NCBI GenBank assembly: GCA_964543905.1 | Contig: CAZIZO010000002.1 | Span: 62,001-126,000 of the forward strand | Length of the DNA stretch: 64,000 nucleotides | Reading direction: 5' to 3' | Origin: GCA-016699835 sp964543905 | GTDB lineage: Bacteria; Planctomycetota; Phycisphaerae; Phycisphaerales; UBA1924 | Shown: one piece after another, positions 1 through 8,189 of the stretch | Layout: every line of letters starts with the position of its first letter | How positions within the stretch are numbered: the first letter of the stretch is position 1 | The notes under the pieces: generated by a model | What the model saw: only the letters and a program-made list of their open reading frames with translations | What the model was told of the DNA's origin: nothing | The model's database searches: none | Position numbers and translations under genes: made by a program

Positions 1-2355
1 ATCGAAGGCGACGGCAAAGTTGGTCATGGGCACGGCCAGCAACGGGGGGTGGACCATCGAGCCGAGTTGATTGCCCGAGGCGGGCGTGAGGCGGATCGCA
101 CCCGAGTCGGGCACCGCGACGCCATTGAGTTGGAACGGTGCGGCACTGCCCCCCGCGAAGTCATAGGCGAGCGTGGTGCCCACCTCGCACTCGTCCGGGA
201 TCCCGTTTCGATTGCAGTCGAGGCTGCGCCCGGTGAGGAGGTCGCACTCGTCGGGGATGGCGTTCCCGTTGCAATCGAGGCTGGTGCCGTTGGCCAGGTC
301 GTCGCGGTCGGGGATCCCGTTGGTGTTGCAGTCGGGAGGAGGCGGGAGGCCGATCCACTTGAGGCGAAGGATGTTGGCGCCGCGTGCGATGGGGTTCTGC
401 CCGGACTCTTCGTAGAGGTCGGAGAAGTACAACCCATCGGGCCCGGTGGCGAGCGCGGCGGCGGTGGACGCGCCGCTGCCGTTGTAATAGCAGATCGCGC
501 GCGGGCCGCTGGTGAGGACGCCCGCGCTCGAGATGACCCACTCCGTGATGGACTTGCACGAGGGGCTTCCGGGCCCGAGGCCGAAGGTGGAGCACGACTG
601 CGTCACGTAGATGCGCCCATGCAGGTCCGCGGGGAACCCGCTGCCGGCGAACTGGGCGGGCTCGACGACGGCGGCGTTGACGGGCGCGGTCGCCGGATTC
701 CAGTTGTAGAGGGCAAAGGTCTGCATGCTGGCGTCCGTGCCGGTCCAGCCCATGTTGCGACCCGCGACGAGCATCGAGAAGCGATCGACGCTGGGCCCGT
801 TCTCGACGATGAAGTGGTTGCCGTCGGAGAATCGCCACGCGCCGCCGAAGGGGTTGCGATAGCCGTAGGCGTAGACATAGTCCCGCGGCGTGATGCTGGA
901 GGCGTTGTAGAAGGGATTGGAGGAGATGGGATTGCCCGCGCGGTTGATGCGGAGGACCTTGCCACGGAACTGGTCAAGGTTCTGGGCGGTGGACGCGTCG
1001 AAGCCGTCGCCCATGTGGACGTACAACTGGTTGTCGGGCCCGAAGGTGATGTTCGAGATTTGGTGGGACTGCCCCTGCGTCTCGGGGGCCATGTTGAGGA
1101 TACGGGTGCGTGTCGCGGCGGTGATCCCGCCGTCGAGGCTGGTGAAGCGCTCGACCGCCGGGTAGTGCGGGGCGGCCTCTTGCCCGGGGATGGCGGAATA
1201 CAGGATCGTGATGTAGAGGTCCCCGTTGAGGGGATCGACGGCAAGCCCCCCAAGCCCCTGCTCGCCCGACCCCGGGAAGTTGCCCGTCGGGTTGAAGTTC
1301 AGGAGATTCGTCGCGTAATCGCGGACCTCGCCGTTCCGAAGCACGACCTTGATGGCGCCGTACAACTCGCCAACGTAGTAGAGGGGCGAGGTGGGCGAGG
1401 AACCCGGGTTGGGGACGAACGCGATCGCGACGGGGAGTTGGAACCCACGGGCGACGACCTCGACGCGGAAGCCTGGAATCACCGTCCAGGGGACGGCGAC
1501 GCCGCGGGCGAGCGTACCGAAGTTGGGCGTCGTCTGCGAGGCGTCTCCGACGTACGACGAGCCGTTGGACGAGATCCAGAAGTACGCGGACTCGCTGGGC
1601 GCGAGCGTGACGCCCGGAAGAACGAGTTGATAGTCCGTGCCCTCGTGCGAGCGGAAGGCGATGTCGCTCTCGGGAAGGTTGAGTGCGGCGGAGCCGGCGG
1701 AGAAGACGACGCGGACATCGCCGTGCTGGGCGAGTGGCGCGGGGTTGGTGGTCTGCACGCCGCCGGACGCTCCGCGGAACTGGAGGAGGAGGTCGCCCGT
1801 CGCGGTTTCGACGCGGACGATCGCGGGATTGGCGCCGGCGGGGAGGGCGATGTTGGCGCCGGAGGTCTCGCGGAAGGTGGGCGCGGGGACGTTGAGGATG
1901 TCGTCGAGTTCGAGGGCAAAGACCGTCGACTGGGGGCCGGTGGTGAAGTCGCGCGTGCCGAATGCGCTCCATTCGGTCAACGGGTCGGCGCTGCTGTCGC
2001 GATGGCGGACCCGGAGTTGGTAGGCGGTGTCGGGAAAGAACGTGCGTCGTCCGGCGTGGGAGCCCTGGAAGACGCCGTCGGCCTGGTGGGTGTGCAGGCG
2101 CTCGACCCCGCCGATGCACGACGTAAACCAAACGCGCTCGGGCGGGGTGATGGTCCAGATTTCCCAGTCGGTGCACACATGCGTGTCGCCCGGGTTGGGA
2201 TCGGCGAAGGGCTCGCACTCCATATGCACGTCGTCGAAGTTGACCAGGCGTCCCACCTGCGGCTCGGTCACCACGGGCGTCGCGGGCGGCTGGTTCTGGG
2301 CGAGCGCCGGCAGGGCGGCGAACGCCACGAAGGCAACGCGGTCTTTCCACCTCAT
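1..2355 (-). CDS. Secreted glucose/sorbosone dehydrogenase-like protein (C-terminal end outside window)
   Basis: An open frame of 785 codons runs from ATG at 2355, preceded by GGAGGA, off the left edge. Residues 1-20 are a signal peptide ending ALAQ. A beta-rich region follows, then from about residue 290 to 670 a six-bladed propeller of the PQQ-type glucose/sorbosone dehydrogenase family, seen in segments such as LPVAIAFVPNP, ITFGPDNQLYVHMGDG, GKVLRINRAGNP and YGYRNPFG. Such proteins oxidise sugars in the periplasm or are catalytically uncertain relatives. After the propeller come three units of the type DCNxNGIPDECDL, 19 residues apart, resembling calcium-binding thrombospondin type-3 repeats, then the start of another beta domain. 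Whether an anchoring tail follows cannot be seen. The family call is recognition of motifs; activity is inference. Confidence 0.8.
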   Translation of the reverse strand, partial: MRWKDRVAFVAFAALPALAQNQPPATPVVTEPQVGRLVNFDDVHMECEPFADPNPGDTHVCTDWEIWTITPPERVWFTSCIGGVERLHTHQADGVFQGSHAGRRTFFPDTAYQLRVRHRDSSADPLTEWSAFGTRDFTTGPQSTVFALELDDILNVPAPTFRETSGANIALPAGANPAIVRVETATGDLLLQFRGASGGVQTTNPAPLAQHGDVRVVFSAGSAALNLPESDIAFRSHEGTDYQLVLPGVTLAPSESAYFWISSNGSSYVGDASQTTPNFGTLARGVAVPWTVIPGFRVEVVARGFQLPVAIAFVPNPGSSPTSPLYYVGELYGAIKVVLRNGEVRDYATNLLNFNPTGNFPGSGEQGLGGLAVDPLNGDLYITILYSAIPGQEAAPHYPAVERFTSLDGGITAATRTRILNMAPETQGQSHQISNITFGPDNQLYVHMGDGFDASTAQNLDQFRGKVLRINRAGNPISSNPFYNASSITPRDYVYAYGYRNPFGGAWRFSDGNHFIVENGPSVDRFSMLVAGRNMGWTGTDASMQTFALYNWNPATAPVNAAVVEPAQFAGSGFPADLHGRIYVTQSCSTFGLGPGSPSCKSITEWVISSAGVLTSGPRAICYYNGSGASTAAALATGPDGLYFSDLYEESGQNPIARGANILRLKWIGLPPPPDCNTNGIPDRDDLANGTSLDCNGNAIPDECDLLTGRSLDCNRNGIPDECEVGTTLAYDFAGGSAAPFQLNGVAVPDSGAIRLTPASGNQLGSMVHPPLLAVPMTNFAVAFD

Positions 2356-2548
2356 GCTGATCCTCCCTGAATCATCTCCGGGGGAGGATACTCGATCGGC
2401 ATGGCCGACCAAGCGCGGCGGCGGAAATGAACATAGATTTTCCACACGATCGGGCGCAGGGACCGCATTCGTGCGCGCGCGGGCGGTCACTGGGCGAACC
2501 GGGGATAGTCCTATAGCAGGCGGCGGGTCCTCGCCCAGGCGGGGGGTG

Positions 2549-3709
2549 CTATTTGAGCCGTTCGTCCACGACCTCGTGGAGTTTCTTCAACTCCTCGCTC
2601 TTGCTTCGGGGCATGATGAGCGTCGCATCATCCGTCTGCACGACGATGAGGTCTTCGGCGCCGAGGACGGCGATCGTGTGCCCCTTCCGGGCGTTGACCA
2701 CGAGGTTGCGCTTGCCCTGCACGAGCACCGTCGCGCCCTCGCCGCTGGTGCGATTCCCGTCCTGATCGGGCTGGAGGGTCTCGGCGTAACTGGGCCAACT
2801 GCCCACGTCGAGCCATTTCAAGTCCATCAGGACCGTGCAGACGCTCAGGGACGAGTCCTTGGACTTGCCCTTGGAGGGCGCGTGCGACTCGCGCGTGGCG
2901 GGCTCCATCACGGCGTAGTCCACGCTGATCTTGGGGAGGGTGGGATAGACCTTCTCCAGTGTTTCCCTGCTCTTCTTCTTGCCCCAGACTTCCTGGATCT
3001 GCATGAGGCCCGCGTGGCTCTCCGGCTTGAAGCGTTCGAGCGCCTCGAGGAAGGTCGAGGCCTTCCACACGAACATCCCGGAGTTCCAGGCGAAGGCGCC
3101 GCTGGCGACGTAGGCGGCGGCGCGGGCGGCATCGGGTTTTTCGACGAAGCGTTCGACGTGGAAGGCGAGTTTGTCCGCCCCCTCGACGCCCCGAACGGGC
3201 GAACCGCGCTCGACGTAGCCGAACCCCGTCGCGGCATAGGTCGGCTTGATCGAAAAGGTCACCAGCCGTCGGGGGTCATCCTCCACCAAGCGGAAGCCCA
3301 GGTCCATCCGATCGCGAAAGGTCTCCTCGGGCTCGATGATGTGATCGGCGGTGAGGACGCAGAAGATCGCGTTCTTGTCCTCTTTCGCGAGCACGGCGGC
3401 GGTCAGCCCGATCGCGTTGACCGTGTCGCGTGCCGCGGGCTCGCCCAGGATCTGGTCGTCGCTGTAGTGCGTGAGGTCCTTGCGGATCGCGGAGCGATAC
3501 GCCTCGGCGGTGCAGATGTAGCGGTGCTTGTCCTTGACGAGCCCATCCAGACGACGATCCGCGAGGGCGAGGAGCGAGACGGGCTCGGCACTCTTGCCCT
3601 TGGCGGCGGGGCGATCGATGAACTTCAAGAGTTGCTTGGGACGATCCTTGCGGCTCATGGGCCACAACCTCGTCCCCGCGCCGCCGGCCATGATCATCGC
3701 GTATCGCAT
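2549..3709 (-). CDS. manC: Mannose-1-phosphate guanylyltransferase
   Basis: This cytoplasmic enzyme makes GDP-mannose from mannose-1-phosphate and GTP, a donor for exopolysaccharide or glycoprotein glycans. The N-terminus carries the nucleotidyltransferase signature MAGGAGTRLWPMSRKDRPKQ (residues 7-26). Further family motifs are LTADHIIEP, GFGYVERG, FVEKPD and AWNSGMFVW. At 386 residues it is the single-domain form; the long form with a fused phosphomannose isomerase domain is about 480. ATG at 3709 puts the GGAGTR loop at its usual distance from the start. It stands alone between two secreted-protein genes on the same strand with gaps of 65 and 193 bases. The glycosyltransferase at 52629-53954 is one possible downstream user, but that link is inference. 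Confidence 0.93.
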   Translation of the reverse strand: MRYAMIMAGGAGTRLWPMSRKDRPKQLLKFIDRPAAKGKSAEPVSLLALADRRLDGLVKDKHRYICTAEAYRSAIRKDLTHYSDDQILGEPAARDTVNAIGLTAAVLAKEDKNAIFCVLTADHIIEPEETFRDRMDLGFRLVEDDPRRLVTFSIKPTYAATGFGYVERGSPVRGVEGADKLAFHVERFVEKPDAARAAAYVASGAFAWNSGMFVWKASTFLEALERFKPESHAGLMQIQEVWGKKKSRETLEKVYPTLPKISVDYAVMEPATRESHAPSKGKSKDSSLSVCTVLMDLKWLDVGSWPSYAETLQPDQDGNRTSGEGATVLVQGKRNLVVNARKGHTIAVLGAEDLIVVQTDDATLIMPRSKSEELKKLHEVVDERLK

Positions 3710-3774
3710 GCGTGCGGAGAGGGTACCCCGCCCGCACCAGCGCCGTCACGCGCGCTCGCGTGTGGAGTGCAAAC

Positions 3775-4899
3775 TCACCGCCCGCGTCCGCGCAGCGCCC
3801 GATCGAAGGCCTTGACCGTTTCGAGGTCCAGGCCTGCACGCTCGGCGCGATCGAGCATGTCTCGGGCGAGCGCCAGACGGCCCTCGCCCTGCATGATGCT
3901 CACGACGCTCAGCCAGGCCGAGGCGGTGTTGACCTTGTGCGCGTGCTGCACCACTTCCGACAGCATCTCGCGCCGGCGCGGAGCGCTCAACCCCAGATCC
4001 TCGTGGGAGATTGGCTCATCGATGAGCGCGGGGGTGGTTCGATAGGCATTGCGGAGCACGGCGGCGCCGTCGTCGAGGCTGCCGTTCTCGAAGAGCGCGA
4101 TGGCGAGTAGGCGCATCGCGGACCCGTCGGCCGGGTCTTGGCGCAGATGGGCCCGGAGTTCCTTGACAGCCTTGGCGGCGTCTTGTTCACGGATCGCCCG
4201 TTGACCGCGATCCAACGGCGTGGACTCCTGAACGGGCGCCGGCGGCGCCGCGGGCGAGGCGCTCGTGCCCTGAACCCGCAAGTCGTATGCCTCGGGGCGG
4301 CCCGACGCGGTGGTGACGACATAGGAGCCCGTGTAGGGATTGATGCTGTACTCATAGTTCCCAACGCGGATGGGGAGCATGCCGCCGAAGTCGTAGACGC
4401 TGGGCATGAGCCCGGTGCCGAGGTTGAAGTTGATGTTCCAGCGGTCGCCGCGATATCGACCGTTGAGGTAGAAGCCGCTGGGGGAGAATTCGTTGCAGGA
4501 GGGACGAGTGGCGTACGGGTAGCATGGGCGAGTGATGATGGGGTAGGGGTAGGGTTGGATGGTGATGGGCCCGGCGGGTGGGGGCGTGGCGGGCGTGCCC
4601 GTGAGAGGGTTGAAGACGTACCCCGGAATCTCGGTGACGGAGCGGTGAGGGGCGATGAAGTTGCCGCGGCTTGTCGAACCGATCCCGAGGTTGTTGAAGG
4701 AGTATGGGTGGAAGTCCTGAGAGGGTGGCGGAGTCCAGGCGGGGAACGACGGCGCGGTGGGCTGGACGGGCGCGTGCTGGGGTTGGGAGCGGGCTTGCAG
4801 CGCGGCCACGAGGGCCGCGGTCTCCATCTTGGAGTTGGATTGCGCGGATGCCGACGCGACGAGCGCGAGCGTCACGAGGGTGGCGGGTGTGGACCGCAT
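3775..4899 (-). CDS. Secreted TPR-containing protein of unknown function
   Basis: ATG at 4899 is preceded by AAGGAG at a 5-base spacing. Residues 1-19 form a signal peptide ending ASAQ. The next 200 residues are rich in Pro, Tyr, Gly and Asn, with paired cysteines (PCYPYATRPSC) and a short beta-like module (YRGDRWNINFNLGTG, GNYEYSINPYTGSYV). From about residue 235 to the end there are helical repeats of TPR type (RAIREQDAAKAVKELRAHL, then AMRLLAIALFENGSLDDGAA). It therefore looks like an exported protein with a surface-exposed N-terminal module and a protein-binding TPR tail. I do not recognise a named family. It is divergent from the lipoprotein gene at 5095 across about 195 bases. Confidence 0.75.
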   Translation of the reverse strand: MRSTPATLVTLALVASASAQSNSKMETAALVAALQARSQPQHAPVQPTAPSFPAWTPPPSQDFHPYSFNNLGIGSTSRGNFIAPHRSVTEIPGYVFNPLTGTPATPPPAGPITIQPYPYPIITRPCYPYATRPSCNEFSPSGFYLNGRYRGDRWNINFNLGTGLMPSVYDFGGMLPIRVGNYEYSINPYTGSYVVTTASGRPEAYDLRVQGTSASPAAPPAPVQESTPLDRGQRAIREQDAAKAVKELRAHLRQDPADGSAMRLLAIALFENGSLDDGAAVLRNAYRTTPALIDEPISHEDLGLSAPRRREMLSEVVQHAHKVNTASAWLSVVSIMQGEGRLALARDMLDRAERAGLDLETVKAFDRALRGRGR

Positions 4900-5094
4900 G
4901 GTCTCTCCTTGGTGGAGGGGACGATTCGAAACCGCGGCGACGATTCACGGCCGCGAGTCGGGCCTCGCTGGGCCCGAAACCGGGATTGTCCTGTTTGAAT
5001 ATAGACGGTGGCGGGGGTGCTTGGTTCCCTCAAAGTCCAGAGAATCGGGGCACACATGATCGCGGCTTTGGACGCGCGCGGGGTACCCTGAAGC

Positions 5095-5697
5095 ATGAAC
5101 ACGATGTATCGGCTTGTGTTTGGTGCGATGATGGTGTCTGGCGTGGGCGTGGTCGGCACGGGGTGCTCGGGCACCGGCGCGACGAACCTGGAACTGCGTG
5201 GGGTTTCGAGCGAGCGTGTGCTCTCGCCGGCTCTCGATCACCGCGTGTATCGGTACGCGGATTTGAACACCGCGGACTTTTTCCTCACGGACTTGCCGGA
5301 AGAGATGTGGACGCCGGACGCGGACTTTCGGAACGTGAGTGCGAGCATCGTGCACGTGCACACGTTTATCGAGCCACGGCCCGGACGGACGCCGATCGCG
5401 GATGGGGCATCGAACGTCACGGTGCGCTACCTGGTGCTCTCGCGCGGGACGCTTGGGCTGTACGGCGGGGGTGGGTTCCTGTGGCGATCGGGGGAGCCCG
5501 GGGACGCGAGCGCGGGGGGCGAACTTCGCGGGGCTTCGATGAAGTTGGTGCGCTCGACGCCCGGCTTTCAGGACGTTCTGGGCCCGAGCGAACTCAACGG
5601 GACGTTCTCGGCACGGAAGGACGTGGAGAAGGCGGCGAAACTCGAGGCGATCTTCCAGTCGTTGCAACTGGCGTTGCCGGGAGCGACCGGGAGGTGA
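5095..5697 (+). CDS. Putative lipoprotein, unknown function
   Basis: The 200-residue product begins with a hydrophobic signal of about 22 residues ending GVVGTGC, a plausible lipobox whose cysteine would be acylated. The mature part (starting SGTGATNLELRGVSSERVL) is a mixed alpha/beta protein. One stretch, VHVHTFIEPRPGRTPIADGA, looks like part of a beta sheet of a planctomycete lipoprotein, but I cannot name the family. Start may be ATG 5095 or the in-frame ATG at 5104; both leave the signal intact. Its stop is one base from the convergent stop of the DUF4126 gene. Confidence 0.7.
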   Translation: MNTMYRLVFGAMMVSGVGVVGTGCSGTGATNLELRGVSSERVLSPALDHRVYRYADLNTADFFLTDLPEEMWTPDADFRNVSASIVHVHTFIEPRPGRTPIADGASNVTVRYLVLSRGTLGLYGGGGFLWRSGEPGDASAGGELRGASMKLVRSTPGFQDVLGPSELNGTFSARKDVEKAAKLEAIFQSLQLALPGATGR

Positions 5698-5698
5698 G

Positions 5699-6289
5699 TC
5701 AGGCGATGGCGGGCGCGAGGGCCGCCTGACGCCGCTTGATGGCGCGATGCAGGAGGGCGAGCACGAGGGCCAGGAGCAGGACTCCGACGAGGAGGGGGAC
5801 GACGAGGCTGAGGACGGAGAGGACGATCGCGCCGACGTTTTCGACCGTCGCGACGATGGAGTTGCCCAGGCCCGCGGTCGACGCCGTCGAGACCGCGCGG
5901 GTGAGGACGGTGGTCGATTGCACGGCGGTGGCGGCACCGCCCCCGGCGATGAGCGAGGCGGACCATTTGAGCATGGGGTCCACGGCGTGAGCATCGAGGC
6001 CGAGTTGGGTGGCGGCGACCAGGGTGCCGGCGATGGCCGCCGCGGGGGTCGCGATGGTGTCGAGGGCGTGATCGAGCCAGGGGATGTAGTAGGCCAAAGT
6101 CTCGGTGAGCGCGGCGAGCGAGAAGGAGGCGATGGCGGTCCAGGTGCCCAGCCAGGCAAAGCCGGAGCCCACGTCGACGAGACCCGCCTTGGAGGCGAGG
6201 CTGAGGGCGAGGAGGGGCAGGAAGACCCGCAAGCCGCAAGCCGCCGCGAGCCCGACACCGAGACAGAGCGCGAGAAAGAAGGAGACCAT
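5699..6289 (-). CDS. DUF4126 family membrane protein
   Basis: A 196-residue, strongly hydrophobic protein with about five or six membrane segments. It starts FFLALCLGVGLAAACGLRVF and contains LASKAGLVDVGSGFAWLG, ALTETLAYYIPWLDHALDTI and a C-terminal run LSLVVPLLVGVLLLALVLAL. This pattern (Gly-Leu-Arg near the N-terminus and the Glu-x-x-x-x-x-Ile-Pro-x-x-D motif) is the uncharacterised DUF4126 family. It lies tail to tail with the lipoprotein gene at 5095-5697 and divergent from the HAF protein gene at 6779. Function is unknown. Confidence 0.85.
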   Translation of the reverse strand: MVSFFLALCLGVGLAAACGLRVFLPLLALSLASKAGLVDVGSGFAWLGTWTAIASFSLAALTETLAYYIPWLDHALDTIATPAAAIAGTLVAATQLGLDAHAVDPMLKWSASLIAGGGAATAVQSTTVLTRAVSTASTAGLGNSIVATVENVGAIVLSVLSLVVPLLVGVLLLALVLALLHRAIKRRQAALAPAIA

Positions 6290-6626
6290 GGTCTGGGAGT
6301 TGATGGGAAGGGGTGCAAGAGGGTTTCAGCGCGAAATTGTGAGATGGAGTTCACCAGTCTGAGAACGTTGCCATGCGTGCTTACCCAAATTACGGCCGAC
6401 TTGCGTATGAACGAAGATTTATTTGAAGGGCAAGGATGGTCCCGTCGGGGTAGACGGACATCGTGGCGCGGCACCAAGGCGCGCGGCGGAAGAAGACGCA
6501 AGAGGGTTGCAAACTCGCGTGGAAGGCCTGCCCGCGGCGTTGCACAAGGCAAGGCGGGGGCTGCATTTAGGGAGGTCGCCCGATCACGGCGACGCGGATA
6601 GAAAAACGCTCACACATATTTGATGG
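6290..6626. other. Intergenic region between divergent genes, no assured gene
   Basis: This stretch has a less GC-rich first half (around 6330-6430). It contains one open frame that might be a small arginine-rich protein (ATG 6407 to stop 6601, 64 codons) but with no ribosome binding site and no recognisable homology, so it is not called as a gene. Promoters for the two divergent neighbours presumably lie here, but I see no convincing -35/-10 pair. Confidence 0.4.
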
Positions 6627-6772
6627 CTCCACCCGTGTGGAGATTTCGCATGGAGGACCGATAGGCTCCATGGTTGGAAGCATGTGGGTATCCGCACACG
6701 CTTGCTTCACATGGGTGAATGCGGTACAAACGAACGGCTCGTGAGTGGGTGGAGAACCCACACTGCTGGAGG
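6627..6772 (+). other. Multi-hairpin leader upstream of the HAF protein gene
   Basis: Four inverted repeats follow each other before the start codon: CTCCAC/GTGGAG with a 4-base loop (6627-6642), CATGGAG/CTCCATG (6649-6672), GTA-CCGCA/TGCGG-TAC with one bulged base (6688-6727), and GTGGGT/ACCCAC (6745-6761). The last ends 6 bases before the Shine-Dalgarno GGAGG (6768-6772). CTCCA within the second arm could also pair with TGGAG of the Shine-Dalgarno. It does not match a riboswitch class I know. It may be a structured 5' leader, a small RNA or chance; strand is assumed from the downstream gene. Confidence 0.4.
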
Positions 6773-6778
6773 TTTGAG

Positions 6779-8017
6779 ATGATGGGTGTGATGATGAGGC
6801 GTCCTCTGGGCGTCGCGTGGATGGTTGCGTGCGCGATGGGTGGCGTGGCCTCGGGCGTGCTTCCGGAGTATGTGCCGATCGAGATCGGGACGATCGCCGG
6901 CGCGTCGCGCGTGTTCGTCACGGGGATCAACAACAACGGGCTGGCCGTGGGGACGTGCGCGTTCTCGAATGGCTCGTTCCGGGCGTGGGCGTGGAGCCCT
7001 TCGGAGTTCCGACAACTGCCGACGCTGGGCGGGAACCTGGCGAAGGCGTACGGGGTGAACAACCGGGGCGACATCGTGGGCGAATCGACGATCACGGGGA
7101 TCAAGTTCGGTCGCGCGTGCATGTGGCGCAGCGACGGGCAACTGATCAACCTGGGGTCGCTGGGGGGGGCCGGGAGTTGGGCGATCTCGATCAACGAGAA
7201 CCGCGAGATCGTGGGGCGATCGTGGATTACGGGGAACACGATGGCGCACGCGTTCCTGTATCGCAACGGGGTGATGACCGATCTGGGCGTGCTTCCGGGG
7301 CCCACGAACTATTACAGCGCCGCGAACGCGATCAACGCGACGGGCACGATCGTGGGGTTGTCGGATGGAACATCGGGATATCCCAACCCGACGATGTGGG
7401 AGCCCACGCAACTGACGAACCTGGCGCCGACCTCGGTCTCGGGCGAGGCGCTGTCGGTCAACGACAGCGGCGTCATCGTGGGGATCATGCGCTGGGGTCA
7501 ACTCGACCAGGCGACGGCGTTCACGCGCTCGGGGCCGGTCAATCTGGGGCGGCTGGCGAGCGACACGGAGGGCGTCTGCAACGACGTGAACAACCACGGG
7601 CAGGCGGTGGGGAACTCGGCCCGGCCGGGCTTCTCCCGGGCGGTGCTCTGGCGGACGCTGACGCCGAACACGCAAGTGGACTTGAACACGCGGATCGCGC
7701 CGGGCTCGGGGTGGCAACTGGCGGACGCGATGGACATCAACGACGCCGGCTGGATCGTGGGGACCGGGACCCGCAACGGGCTCCCGCGCGGCTATGTCCT
7801 GATCCCGCGTTGCGTGGCGGACGTGGACAACGGGAGCCACAGCGGCACACCCGACGGCGGGGTGAACGTCGACGATCTCCTGCACTATCTGGTGACGTTC
7901 GAGATCGGGAGCGCCGATGCCGACATCACCGACGGGCGGAACAACCCCGTGCCGGACGGCGGCGTCAACGTGGATGATCTGCTGTATTACCTCACGCGGT
8001 TTGAGAGCGGCTGCTGA
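6779..8017 (+). CDS. HAF-repeat extracellular protein with tandem GC-type dockerin tail
   Basis: The start ATG 6779 is chosen because GGAGG lies 6 bases upstream and the first 25 residues form a signal peptide. An upstream ATG in frame has no such site. The body consists of HAF-type repeats with the recurring pattern I-N-x-x-G-x-x-V-G, for example GINNNGLAVGT, GVNNRGDIVGES, SINENREIVGRS, AINATGTIVGLS and DINDAGWIVGTG, expected to fold as a beta propeller. The last 68 residues (7811-8014) are two 34-residue units starting CVADVDNGS and ending FESGC at the stop. These units are the GC-type dockerin, thought to attach proteins to the cell surface or another module. A strong terminator follows at 8042. 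Confidence 0.87.
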   Translation: MMGVMMRRPLGVAWMVACAMGGVASGVLPEYVPIEIGTIAGASRVFVTGINNNGLAVGTCAFSNGSFRAWAWSPSEFRQLPTLGGNLAKAYGVNNRGDIVGESTITGIKFGRACMWRSDGQLINLGSLGGAGSWAISINENREIVGRSWITGNTMAHAFLYRNGVMTDLGVLPGPTNYYSAANAINATGTIVGLSDGTSGYPNPTMWEPTQLTNLAPTSVSGEALSVNDSGVIVGIMRWGQLDQATAFTRSGPVNLGRLASDTEGVCNDVNNHGQAVGNSARPGFSRAVLWRTLTPNTQVDLNTRIAPGSGWQLADAMDINDAGWIVGTGTRNGLPRGYVLIPRCVADVDNGSHSGTPDGGVNVDDLLHYLVTFEIGSADADITDGRNNPVPDGGVNVDDLLYYLTRFESGC

Positions 8018-8041
8018 ACGCACCCGAGACCGAGACGAAGA

Positions 8042-8069
8042 GGCCGGGGCCGTGTGCCCCGGCTTTTTT
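8042..8069 (+). terminator. Rho-independent terminator after the HAF protein gene
   Basis: Perfect 8-bp stem GCCGGGGC/GCCCCGGC (8043-8050 and 8056-8063), a CGTGT loop and six T residues directly after. It lies 25 bases downstream of the stop at 8017. Confidence 0.9.
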
Positions 8070-8189
8070 CATTGCCGATGAGGGCCACGTCTGGCGGCAT
8101 CCACCATGGGGTCCCCGAACGGGTGACCTGTCCCGTTCGCGAAACTCGGGGGCAAGGCTGGCCGATAAGCGAGTCGGGAAGTGCCGACG

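Noticed and set aside
49..2370. A 773-codon plus-strand frame opposite the first gene
   Set aside because: It is Gly/Arg/Val/Glu/Asp-rich without folds; the minus strand has the clear dehydrogenase-like protein with signal peptide and Shine-Dalgarno.
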